Shown here in pieces: positions 41,807 through 50,136 of a DNA stretch of 64,000 nucleotides. Every line of letters starts with the position of its first letter. Position 1 is the first letter of the stretch. Both the position numbers and the translations under genes were made by a program. The DNA comes from Microbacteriaceae bacterium (lineage in GTDB: Bacteria > Actinomycetota > Actinomycetes > Actinomycetales > Microbacteriaceae): NCBI GenBank assembly GCA_025465095.1, contig JAODME010000010.1, positions 1 to 64,000 of the forward strand, read 5' to 3'. The notes under the pieces were generated by a model. That model did no database searches. It saw nothing but the letters and a program-made list of their open reading frames with translations, and was not told the origin of the DNA.

Positions 41807-42496
41807 GTGACCGAACTCAGCCCGACTCCCGCCGCCGTCCTCTGGGACATGGATGGCACCCTCGTCGACACGGAACCGTATTGGATGCTCGCCGAAACGG
41901 AGCTCATCGAGTCGTTCGGGGGCAGCTGGACGCATGAAGACGCCCTCACCGTTATCGGCAAGGGCCTCTGGGATGTCGCCGTCGTCTTCCAGGCACACGG
42001 CGTCGAGATGACCGCTGACGAAATCGTTGAGTGGATGACGAACCGCGTGCTCGAGCAGGTCAGAGCCAACGTCCCGTGGCGCCCAGGAGCGCGAGAGCTG
42101 CTCGCAGAACTCAAGGAGGCGAAGATCCCCACCGCCATGGTGACCATGTCGGTGCACCGCATGGCGAGGATGGTGGCCGACTCCGTCGGATTCCCGGCGT
42201 TCGATGTCATCGTCGGCGGCGACGACGTCGCCCGGGCGGAGGCGAAACCGCATCCAGCACCGTATCTCCGGGCCGCAAAGTTGCTCGCCGTCGACATCGT
42301 CGATTGCGTCGCGATCGAGGATTCCGTGCCGGGCCTCGCCTCCGCGGTCGCCTCCGGTGCCGTGACGATCGGGGTGCCGCTGCTCGCGAAGCTTCAGCCG
42401 GGCCCGACGCACACCCTGTGGCCGAGCCTGGCCGGCAAGACCCTCGCCGACCTCGTCAACCTCCTCGACGAGCGCCGTTCGGTGCGCGCCCTGTGA
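41807..42496 (+). CDS. HAD-family hydrolase (beta-phosphoglucomutase-like)
   Basis: 229 aa. Motif I is WDMDGTLVDTEPYW with the DxDGT nucleophile pair, motif II lies in TAMVTMSVHR, the Lys is in EAKPHPAPYLRAAK, and motif IV is VAIEDSVPGLASAVASG. The small helical C1 cap between motifs I and II fits the PGM-like subgroup. Substrate is unknown. GTG 41807 fits the TACAAT box 8 nt before it. The next gene trmI overlaps by 4 bp (GTGA), so the two are translationally coupled. Confidence 0.92.
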   Translation: MTELSPTPAAVLWDMDGTLVDTEPYWMLAETELIESFGGSWTHEDALTVIGKGLWDVAVVFQAHGVEMTADEIVEWMTNRVLEQVRANVPWRPGARELLAELKEAKIPTAMVTMSVHRMARMVADSVGFPAFDVIVGGDDVARAEAKPHPAPYLRAAKLLAVDIVDCVAIEDSVPGLASAVASGAVTIGVPLLAKLQPGPTHTLWPSLAGKTLADLVNLLDERRSVRAL

Positions 42497-43500
42497 GCGG
42501 CGGAAAAGCCGTTCGCCGCCAGAGTGGGCCGTTTCGCGTGGGCGACAAGGTGCAGTTGACTGGTCCGAAGGGACGACTCAACACCGTCACCCTCGAACCG
42601 GGCGGAAGTTTCCACACCCACAGGGGAGTTGTCGAGCACGACAGGATCATCGGCCAACCCGACGGCTCGGTGGTCGCGGGCACGACCGGCGACGACTACC
42701 TCGCGCTGCGCCCCCTGCTCGATGACTTCGTCATGTCGATGCCGCGCGGTGCCGCGATCATCTATCCGAAGGACGCGGCGCAGATCCTCAGCCGTGGCGA
42801 TATCTTCCCCGGCGCGACCGTCGTCGAGGCCGGCGTGGGCTCCGGCGCCCTGAGCCTCTGGCTGTTGCGTGCGATCGGGCCCGACGGCGTTCTGCACTCC
42901 TTCGAACGTCGCGACGAATTCGCCCAAGTCGCTCGCGGAAACGTGACGAGCTTCCTCGGGGCGGAGCCAGAGAACTGGACTGTCACCGTCGGCGACCTCG
43001 TCGAACAGCTGGCGAGCGTCGTCGAGGCAGGAACCGTCGACCGCGTAGTGCTCGACATGCTCGCCCCCTGGGAGTGCATCGAGGATGTCGCGGAGGCGCT
43101 GACTCCCGGTGGGGTGCTGATCTGCTACATCGCGACCGTCACCCAGCTCTCGCGAGTCGCGGAGGCGATCCGCCGCACCGGGCTGTTCACGGATCCGGAC
43201 TCCTCCGAGACGATGGTGCGCGGCTGGCATGTGGAAGGCCTCGCCGTCCGACCGGACCACCGGATGATCGGGCACACCGGTTTCCTGCTCAGCGCGAGGC
43301 GCCTCGCGCCCGGCGCGGTGCTTCCCCAGCTCAAACGCCGGGCGTCGAAGTCGGACTTCTCGGAAGCCGATGTCGAGGCATGGACGCCTGGCTCTCTCGG
43401 AGAACGCACCGCCACTGACAAGCGCCTGCGGAAGGCCGCTCGGGCAGCACAGGCGGCAGCGGAGTCGTCGGTCGCCGCCGAGGCGACCTCAGCCACCTAG
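42493..43500 (+). CDS. trmI: tRNA (adenine-58-N1)-methyltransferase TrmI
   Basis: 335 aa. SAM-binding motif I is VVEAGVGSGALSLWLLRAIG, with the acidic GVLHSFERR after it and VLDMLAPWECIEDV as motif IV. An N-terminal small beta domain (FRVGDKVQLTGPKGR) is typical. It makes m1A58 in the T loop of tRNAs and works as a tetramer. The C-terminal ~50 residues are Ala/Lys-rich. In other actinobacteria the arc/mpa gene of the pupylation cluster lies next; here an FKBP gene follows after 43 bp. Confidence 0.95.
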   Translation: MSGGKAVRRQSGPFRVGDKVQLTGPKGRLNTVTLEPGGSFHTHRGVVEHDRIIGQPDGSVVAGTTGDDYLALRPLLDDFVMSMPRGAAIIYPKDAAQILSRGDIFPGATVVEAGVGSGALSLWLLRAIGPDGVLHSFERRDEFAQVARGNVTSFLGAEPENWTVTVGDLVEQLASVVEAGTVDRVVLDMLAPWECIEDVAEALTPGGVLICYIATVTQLSRVAEAIRRTGLFTDPDSSETMVRGWHVEGLAVRPDHRMIGHTGFLLSARRLAPGAVLPQLKRRASKSDFSEADVEAWTPGSLGERTATDKRLRKAARAAQAAAESSVAAEATSAT

Positions 43501-43543
43501 AATTATCCAGTCACGCCCCCGGTTGCTAAGAGAAGAGGCCTTC

Positions 43544-44458
43544 GTGCGCAGATTTTCCGCGCTAGTCGTCGCTGCAAGCGTCACAGCCGCGCTGACCGCG
43601 TGCGCCGGCGTGGGCGGCGCTGCCGGCTGCGCCTCCTCCGTGCCCAGCGGCGACGCAGCCAGCATTGTGGAAGCCGATTCGAAGTTCGGCAGCGCCCCCG
43701 AGGTGACCTTCCCGACGCCGCTCATCACCAGGTCACTCGAACGTTCGGTCCTCATCCAAGGTGGAGGAGAAACGGTACAGGAAGGCCAACCGGTCATTCT
43801 GGAGGCGACGATCCTGAACGGCGCCGACGCTTCTGTGCTGCAGCAGACCCCTTACGCCGCTGACGGTGGCAGCCTGTTCACGGTCGGCGATGACGGCCTC
43901 CCGGCACTCGGCCCCGGCCTGGCATGTGCCACCGTCGGGTCCCGTGTTGCCGTCGTCGCCCCCGGCGGAGAGAACGGGGAAGCAGCGGCCACCGAGGACT
44001 CGATCGTGTACGTGGTCGACGTTCTTCGCGCCTACCCCTCCCGCGCCACAGGAACCGCCCAACTGCCCGTCGTCGGCATGCCGTCAGTCGTCGGCGCCCC
44101 GGACGGCACCCCGGGGATCACCATTCCCAACGAAGACGCGCCCACCGACTACCGACTCTCCGTACTCAAACGGGGCGGTGGTGACGTGGTCGAGGACGAC
44201 GAGGCGGTTGTCGTGAAGTTCACCGCGGTGGACTGGGAGACGTCCGAGGTCACGACGTCGACATGGTCAACGGGCAGCGCGGCGATCCTCGACCTCGAAG
44301 GCACCGCCGTGAGCGAGGGCCTCCGGCAAGCGATCGCCGGCGAAAAAATCGGGTCCCAGATCCTCGCCGTTCTTCCGCCCGGACTCGCCGGAAGTGCGGA
44401 AGCACCGGCGACCTCCACTCTCGTCTACGTCGTGGATATTCTCGGAACCGTCGCCTGA
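43544..44458 (+). CDS. FKBP-type peptidyl-prolyl isomerase lipoprotein, two FKBP-like repeats
   Basis: 304 aa. The signal peptide ends with the lipobox LTAC (Cys 20), so it is a membrane-anchored extracytoplasmic protein. Two FKBP-like repeats are visible, one at about residues 60-155 (VLIQGGGETVQEGQPV ... YVVDVLRAY) and one at about 205-304 (SVLKRGGGDVVEDDEAV ... LVYVVDILGTVA). Some aromatic pocket residues are missing, so isomerase activity may be weak. GTG 43544 has AGAAGAGG upstream. FKBP genes sit between pafA and pafB in other actinobacteria. Confidence 0.88.
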   Translation: MRRFSALVVAASVTAALTACAGVGGAAGCASSVPSGDAASIVEADSKFGSAPEVTFPTPLITRSLERSVLIQGGGETVQEGQPVILEATILNGADASVLQQTPYAADGGSLFTVGDDGLPALGPGLACATVGSRVAVVAPGGENGEAAATEDSIVYVVDVLRAYPSRATGTAQLPVVGMPSVVGAPDGTPGITIPNEDAPTDYRLSVLKRGGGDVVEDDEAVVVKFTAVDWETSEVTTSTWSTGSAAILDLEGTAVSEGLRQAIAGEKIGSQILAVLPPGLAGSAEAPATSTLVYVVDILGTVA

Positions 44459-44465
44459 ACGAGGG

Positions 44466-45533
44466 ATGATCGTGCCAGATGCGGTGCCTCCCACCAGGCG
44501 CGATCGTGCCCACGACGCGCAGCGGGTGCCCGTCGAGGAGCGACTGTTCAGCCTGGTGCTCGCGCTTCTCGCCACGGAGAGCGGCCTGACCAAGCACGAG
44601 ATCTTGTCGACGGTGCAGGGCTACCGCCAGCGCTACTCGCGGGCGGGCGACAACGCCAACCTGGAGCGCCAGTTCGAGCGCGACAAGGACGACATCCGCG
44701 ATCTGGGCGTGCCGCTGGAGACGGTCGAGATGCCGGAGGACGCGGGAAGCAACCACAACGCACGCTACCGGATACCCCGCGGAAGCTACGAGTTGCCGGC
44801 CGACATCACCTTCTCGGCCGAGGAGACGACGCTACTCGGGCTCGCCGCGATGGTGTGGCGCGAGGGATCCCTTTCCGCCGAGTCCCGCCGGGCCCTGCTG
44901 AAGCTGCGATCGCTCGGCGGAGTGACCGAAGACCCTGTGCTGGGGTACACGACGACGGCACGGGCGCGCGATGCCGCGTTCGAGCCGCTCCGCACCGCGC
45001 TCGAGAAGCATCAAATCGTCCGATTCGATTATCTCAAACCGGGGGAGGCCGACGCCCGGGCGAGAACTGTCGTGCCGCTCGCGCTCGTCCAACATCAGGG
45101 CCGCTGGCATCTCAGCGCGGAGGAGGAGGGCACGGGCGCCCGCAAGACGTTCCTGCTGCGCCGCATCGTCAGCAAGGTCAGCTCCACGGGAAGAACCTTC
45201 ACCCCGCGCCCCGGCGACCACACGGCCGACGCGCTAGGTGAGTTGGAGCAGATCTGGGCGTCCCAGACCGCGGTCGTCGAGGCAGTGCCCGAGTCGGATG
45301 CCGCAACGCGCCTGCTGAAGCGTCGCGGCACCGTTCCCACGAACACAGGGGCCCTCGAACTCCACTACGCAGACGTGAACATCGTCGCCGACGAGCTCGC
45401 CGCATACGGGCCGGAGGTTCTCGTGCTCGCCCCGCCGGAGCTTCGCGAGGCCGTCCGGTCCCGACTGGAACGCACCGCGGATGACCACGCCGACGCATCC
45501 GGCGACGCCGATCAAGGGCCCGACCATGGTTAG
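44466..45533 (+). CDS. pafB: PafB, WYL-domain transcriptional activator
   Basis: 355 aa. An N-terminal winged helix (RLFSLVLALLATESGLTKHEIL) is followed by the WYL domain (about residues 165-260, with RWHLSAEE in place of the canonical W-Y-L) and a C-terminal WCX extension. PafB and PafC form a heterodimer that activates RecA-independent DNA-damage genes, probably after binding single-stranded DNA. It overlaps pafC by 8 bp. Despite the name (proteasome accessory factor), this activity does not need the proteasome. Confidence 0.93.
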   Translation: MIVPDAVPPTRRDRAHDAQRVPVEERLFSLVLALLATESGLTKHEILSTVQGYRQRYSRAGDNANLERQFERDKDDIRDLGVPLETVEMPEDAGSNHNARYRIPRGSYELPADITFSAEETTLLGLAAMVWREGSLSAESRRALLKLRSLGGVTEDPVLGYTTTARARDAAFEPLRTALEKHQIVRFDYLKPGEADARARTVVPLALVQHQGRWHLSAEEEGTGARKTFLLRRIVSKVSSTGRTFTPRPGDHTADALGELEQIWASQTAVVEAVPESDAATRLLKRRGTVPTNTGALELHYADVNIVADELAAYGPEVLVLAPPELREAVRSRLERTADDHADASGDADQGPDHG

Positions 45534-46503
45534 ACAGGTGCCCGCCCAGCAGGCGACCGACAAATTGGCTTTCCTGCTCTCGCTCGTTCCGTGGCTCATC
45601 GACAGGGCCGAGGTCACCGTGACCGAGGCGGCGGAGCATTTCGGCGTGCCGGAGCAGCAGATCCGGGACGCGGTGATGCTCATCTCGGTCTCCGGAATTC
45701 CGGGCGAGACGAGCCAGTACCAGCACGGCGACCTCTTCGACATCGCCTGGGACAGGTTCGAGGAGCACGGCGAGATCGTTCTCACCCACCTCGTCGCGAT
45801 CGACGAATCACCGCGCTTCTCCGGGCGCGAGGCCGCGGCGCTGATCGCCGGACTTCAGTATCTGTCGGCCCTCCCGGAGAACGCCGACCGGGGCGCGATC
45901 GACTCGCTGATGGCGAAACTCGCGCGCGGGGCATCCGCGAGCCCCAGCCAGCTCGGCGTCGAGGCCTCCGAATCGGATGCCACGCTCGCGGTGATTCGCA
46001 CGGCCGTCGCTGCGGGGGTGCAGGTCGAGTTCCACTACGTCGATTCGCGGGGCGAACACGAGCACCGTCGGGTAGACCCGCTGCGGATCGAATCGGTCGA
46101 CGCCGACTGGTACCTGCGCGGCTGGGACCACGTGCGCGAGGCAGTGCGTACCTTCCGCCTCGACCGGATCTCGTCCCTCGGTGCCACGACCCGGCCAATC
46201 AACCATCACGCTGGCAGCGTTCAGCTTCCGGACGAGCTTTTCGAGGGGTCGGCGGACGACTTCGTCGTGACGATCGACGTCGCGCCGTCCGCACTGCCCC
46301 TCATCGCGGACTACATTCCCCACGGCGCCGGCAGTTCCGACGTCGACGGTCGGTCGCGGACCACGATCCGGGTCTCCCACTACCACGGACTCAAGCGACT
46401 CGTCGCGAGCCTGCCGGGGGTCGTCACCGTCGTCGCGCCGCCCGACGCCCGTCGAGCTGTCGCCGAATGGGCCGGCGCCGGAGCCGCACGCTATCGCTCC
46501 TGA
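45526..46503 (+). CDS. pafC: PafC, WYL-domain transcriptional activator
   Basis: 325 aa. The N-terminal helix-turn-helix (VTVTEAAEHFGVPEQQIRDAV) and the WYL motif DWYLRGWDHVREAVRTF, which matches the family better than PafB does, are visible. Starts 8 bp inside pafB; AAGGG is 7 nt upstream of the ATG. With PafB it activates damage promoters of the type TTGTCRGTG-N8-TANNNT; a near match stands before imuA in this window. Confidence 0.94.
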   Translation: MVRQVPAQQATDKLAFLLSLVPWLIDRAEVTVTEAAEHFGVPEQQIRDAVMLISVSGIPGETSQYQHGDLFDIAWDRFEEHGEIVLTHLVAIDESPRFSGREAAALIAGLQYLSALPENADRGAIDSLMAKLARGASASPSQLGVEASESDATLAVIRTAVAAGVQVEFHYVDSRGEHEHRRVDPLRIESVDADWYLRGWDHVREAVRTFRLDRISSLGATTRPINHHAGSVQLPDELFEGSADDFVVTIDVAPSALPLIADYIPHGAGSSDVDGRSRTTIRVSHYHGLKRLVASLPGVVTVVAPPDARRAVAEWAGAGAARYRS

Positions 46504-46601
46504 CCTCCGCAGGGAACCAGCAACCGGTAAGCAGGGAAAACCCGCCGCGGGGGGGTAAAATGAGGGTGTTGCATCACCCTGCGAGATCTAAGGACTGAAT
46601 C

Positions 46602-46844
46602 ATGCCGTGGCAAAATCTTTCAGGATGGCACGCGATCATCATCCTCGTCGTCATCCTGCTTCTGTTCGGTGCGGCGAAGCTGCCTGCGCTCGCCCGTAGC
46701 GTCGGACAGTCGATGAAGATCTTCAAGAGCGAGATCAAGAGCGGCCAGGAAGACGAGCAGACAGCAGAACCGGTACAGCGCGACGCCAGCGCATCTGGCC
46801 AGGCTCCGGCCCCCGGCTCAAGCGAAACCCGCTCGAAGCCATAG
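46602..46844 (+). CDS. tatA: Sec-independent protein translocase TatA
   Basis: 80 aa: one N-terminal transmembrane helix (WHAIIILVVILLLFGAAKLP), the FGAAKLP hinge, an amphipathic helix (ARSVGQSMKIFKSEIKSG) and a disordered acidic tail. It forms the variable-size pore of the Tat system that exports folded proteins. It is 5 bp upstream of tatC. There is no tatB between them, as in the minimal Gram-positive Tat system. Confidence 0.97.
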   Translation: MPWQNLSGWHAIIILVVILLLFGAAKLPALARSVGQSMKIFKSEIKSGQEDEQTAEPVQRDASASGQAPAPGSSETRSKP

Positions 46845-46849
46845 TTCCG

Positions 46850-47653
46850 ATGGCTCCGCGCACCATGAAAAGCGCGAACAGCGAAGGCCGGATGTCGCTG
46901 GCCCAGCACCTGCTGGAGTTGCGCAAGAGACTTTTCCGCTCGGCCCTGGGGATCGTGATCGCCGCAATCGCGGGCTTCCTCTTCGCCCCGCTCGTGCTCG
47001 ACGTATTGCGCCAGCCGATCCTGGAGCTCGGCTCCGAATCGCGCACCGCCGAGCTCAACTACGACAGTCTCACCGGCGCGTTCGACCTTCGAATGCAGAT
47101 CGCCATCTACATCGGGATCGTCGGGTCGAGCCCGAACTGGCTTTACCAGATATTCGCCTACATCACCCCTGCGCTCACCCGGAACGAAAAGCGCTACACC
47201 TTCGGGTTCTTCTTCTCCGCGGTTCCCCTGTTCCTCGCCGGATGCGCGACGGGGTTCTTCATCTTTCCCGAAATCGTGCGGGTGCTTGCGAGCTTCGTGC
47301 CGGAAGAGGACTCCTCGATCTTCCTTTCCAAGTACTACGTCGACTTCGCCCTCAAGCTGATCGTCGCCGTCGGCGTCGCGTTCGTGCTACCGGTGTTCGT
47401 CGTACTGCTCAATTTCATGGGGGTGGTTTCGGCGAAGGGCATCCTGAAGGGCTGGCGTTGGGCGGTGCTGCTCATCACGATCTTCTGCGCCCTCGCGACG
47501 CCGGCCGCCGATGTGTTCTCGATGTTCCTGCTCGCCGTGCCGATGGTGATCCTCTACTTCGCCGCGGTCGGCGTCGCGTTCGTGCACGACCGCGTGGCGG
47601 CCAGGCGAGCCGAGAAGCTGGTTGTCGAGAGTCTCGGCAGCGCTCCCGCATGA
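46850..47653 (+). CDS. tatC: Sec-independent protein translocase TatC
   Basis: 267 aa, six transmembrane helices. The twin-arginine receptor features are MSLAQHLLELRKRLFRSALG at the N-terminus and the loop NWLYQIFAYITPALTRNEKRY, with the conserved Glu. It recognises the RR signal peptide and recruits TatA. ATGA overlap with the downstream helicase gene shows tight transcriptional linkage. Confidence 0.97.
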   Translation: MAPRTMKSANSEGRMSLAQHLLELRKRLFRSALGIVIAAIAGFLFAPLVLDVLRQPILELGSESRTAELNYDSLTGAFDLRMQIAIYIGIVGSSPNWLYQIFAYITPALTRNEKRYTFGFFFSAVPLFLAGCATGFFIFPEIVRVLASFVPEEDSSIFLSKYYVDFALKLIVAVGVAFVLPVFVVLLNFMGVVSAKGILKGWRWAVLLITIFCALATPAADVFSMFLLAVPMVILYFAAVGVAFVHDRVAARRAEKLVVESLGSAPA

Positions 47654-50085
47654 CCGACCAGCTGTCGCCGGCGGAACGATTCGCGGCCGCGAAGTCGCGC
47701 AGGGAACTCCCTCGCCTCGAAGCGTTCCGCGGCAAACAGAAGTTCGACCTCGACCCGTTCCAGCTGAGCGCGTGCGCCGCCCTCGAGAACGGCAACAGCG
47801 TCCTCGTCGCAGCGCCCACGGGCGCAGGCAAGACCGTCGTAGCCGAATTCGCGGTGTACCTCGCGATGCAGGAGTCGCGCGCGAAGGTCTTCTATACCGC
47901 GCCGATGAAGGCGCTGAGCAACCAGAAGTTTCAGGAGTTCCAGGCCGAGTACGGCGCGGGCGAGGTGGGCCTGCTCACGGGAGACACGAACATCAACTCC
48001 GGCGCACGCATCGTCGTCATGACGACGGAGGTGCTGCGGAACATGCTCTACGCCGACTCCGAGCTGCTCACCGACCTCGCCTTCGTCGTGATGGACGAGG
48101 TGCACTATCTCGCCGACCGGTTCCGCGGCGCGGTATGGGAGGAGGTGATCATTCACCTGTCGGAGCGGGTGCGCCTCGTCTCGCTCAGTGCGACCGTCTC
48201 CAACGCGGAGGAGTTCGGGGATTGGCTGCAGGCCGTCCGCGGTGAGACGGACGTCATCGTGTCGGAGGAACGGCCGGTGCCGCTCGACCAGCACATCCTG
48301 ATGCGCACGAAGCTCGTCGATCTGTTCGACGCGTCCGGTCTCGTGGCCACCAACCGGGTGAATCCCGAGCTCGTGCAGATGGCCCGATACAGCGGCCGGC
48401 CGATCAACTCCCGCCGATCTCAGGACGTCGGCCGGCGGCATTCGCGGGGCGGACGACCGGAAGACCTGCGGATGAACCGGGCAGCCGTCATCCGTCTATT
48501 GGAAAGCCACAACTACCTGCCCGCTATTTTCTTCATCTTCAGTCGGGTGGGCTGCGACCAGGCCGTCGCCCAGGTGCTGCGGGCCGGCGCCCACCTGACG
48601 AAGCAGTGGGAACGGGACGAGATCCGTGCCATCGTGGAGGACCGTTGCCGCACACTGCTCGACGAGGACCTCGCCGTGCTCGGCTACTGGGAGTGGCTCG
48701 AGGGGCTCGAACGCGGCGTCGCCGCCCACCATGCCGGAATGCTGCCCGCCTTCAAGGAGGTCGTCGAGGAGCTCTACCGGCGCAAACTCGTCAAGGTGGT
48801 CTTCGCCACGGAGACCCTGTCGCTCGGCATCAACATGCCGGCGCGCACGGTCGTGCTCGAGAAGCTCGAGAAGTTCAACGGCGAGGCGCGCGTGCCGATC
48901 ACGCCGGGGGAGTACACCCAGCTGACTGGTCGCGCGGGACGACGCGGGATTGACGTCGAGGGGCACAGCGTCATCCAGTGGCAGGACGGGCTCGACCCCC
49001 AGGCGGTAGCGTCGCTCGCGTCGAAGCGCACCTATCCGCTCAACTCCAGCTTCCGCCCGACGTACAACATGGCCGTCAACCTCATCGAGCAGTTCGGGCG
49101 TGAGCGCACCCGCGAGATCCTCGAGTCCTCGTTCGCGCAGTTCCAGGCGGACCGCGCTGTCGTGGACCTCGCCAGGAAGGTGCGCAGCCAACAGGAGTCT
49201 CTCGACGGCTACGCGGAGGCTATGCAGTGCCACCTCGGCGACTTCGTGGAGTATTCGGGCATCCGCCGCGAACTCACCGACCTCGAGCGCAAGGGAGCCG
49301 TGCGCGGTGAGACCGGCAGCCGGGGCGAGCGCGAACGCCGGCAGCACCAGTTGACCGCTCTGCGCAAGCGGCTGAAGCAGCATCCGTGCCACAGTTGCAA
49401 CGACCGTGAGGCTCACTCCCGTTGGGCTGAGCGCTGGTGGCGCCTGAAGAAGCAGACCGATGACCTGACCCGGCAGATCCGCACCCGCACCGGGGCGGTC
49501 GCCCGCGTCTTCGACCGCGTGACCGACGTGCTGATGTCGCTCGGATACATCGAACGCGATTCGACAGGCTCCGTCGCCCTCGCCGACGGGGGACGGATGC
49601 TGCGCCGCATCTACGGCGAGAGGGACCTCCTCGTCGCCGAAAGCCTGCGCCGCGGTATCTGGGACGACCTCGACCCGGCAGGGCTCGCCGCCATGGCAGT
49701 GGCTCTCATCTATGAACCTCGACGGGACGAGGGACAACTCAGCGAGCGGTACCTTCCGAAGGGGGCGTTCCGGGAGGCGCTGGAGAAGACGACCGACCTG
49801 TGGAGCCGGCTCGACGACCTTGAGCGGGAGAACAAGCTGCCCGGCAGCAATCCGATCGCGACTGGTCTGTCGCTCGCGATGAACCGGTGGGCGCAGGGTG
49901 CCAGCCTCAATTCGGTGTTGCAGGATTCCGATCTCGCCGCCGGGGACTTTGTTCGCGTGACGAAGCAGACGATCGACCTGCTCGACCAGCTGTCAATGGT
50001 TGCCGACGCCCCTGTCGGCCCCAAGGCGCGGAAGGCTCTCGACGCGATCCGTCGCGGCATCGTCGCCTACTCGAGCGTGGCCTGA
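47650..50085 (+). CDS. helY: Ski2/Mtr4-like DEAD/DEAH-box RNA helicase (HelY-like)
   Basis: 811 aa. Walker A is AAPTGAGKTVVAEF at about residues 55-68, DEVH in VMDEVHYLADRFRG, SAT in VSLSATVSN, and motif VI in QLTGRAGRRGID. After the second RecA-like domain comes a winged helix and a helical C-terminal region with the DSHCT-like end. Gene order tatA-tatC-helicase is conserved in actinobacteria, where the product is called HelY. Probably an RNA helicase in ribosome or mRNA metabolism. Confidence 0.92.
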   Translation: MTDQLSPAERFAAAKSRRELPRLEAFRGKQKFDLDPFQLSACAALENGNSVLVAAPTGAGKTVVAEFAVYLAMQESRAKVFYTAPMKALSNQKFQEFQAEYGAGEVGLLTGDTNINSGARIVVMTTEVLRNMLYADSELLTDLAFVVMDEVHYLADRFRGAVWEEVIIHLSERVRLVSLSATVSNAEEFGDWLQAVRGETDVIVSEERPVPLDQHILMRTKLVDLFDASGLVATNRVNPELVQMARYSGRPINSRRSQDVGRRHSRGGRPEDLRMNRAAVIRLLESHNYLPAIFFIFSRVGCDQAVAQVLRAGAHLTKQWERDEIRAIVEDRCRTLLDEDLAVLGYWEWLEGLERGVAAHHAGMLPAFKEVVEELYRRKLVKVVFATETLSLGINMPARTVVLEKLEKFNGEARVPITPGEYTQLTGRAGRRGIDVEGHSVIQWQDGLDPQAVASLASKRTYPLNSSFRPTYNMAVNLIEQFGRERTREILESSFAQFQADRAVVDLARKVRSQQESLDGYAEAMQCHLGDFVEYSGIRRELTDLERKGAVRGETGSRGERERRQHQLTALRKRLKQHPCHSCNDREAHSRWAERWWRLKKQTDDLTRQIRTRTGAVARVFDRVTDVLMSLGYIERDSTGSVALADGGRMLRRIYGERDLLVAESLRRGIWDDLDPAGLAAMAVALIYEPRRDEGQLSERYLPKGAFREALEKTTDLWSRLDDLERENKLPGSNPIATGLSLAMNRWAQGASLNSVLQDSDLAAGDFVRVTKQTIDLLDQLSMVADAPVGPKARKALDAIRRGIVAYSSVA

Positions 50086-50136
50086 GCGGCGGGCGCGCAG
50101 GAATCTGGCGGCAAGCCGATCTAGGCTGTAACCCTG

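Noticed and set aside
43737-43748. TCGAACGTTCGG, resembling a LexA box
   Set aside because: The two half sites lack the required 4-bp spacer and lie within the FKBP coding region.
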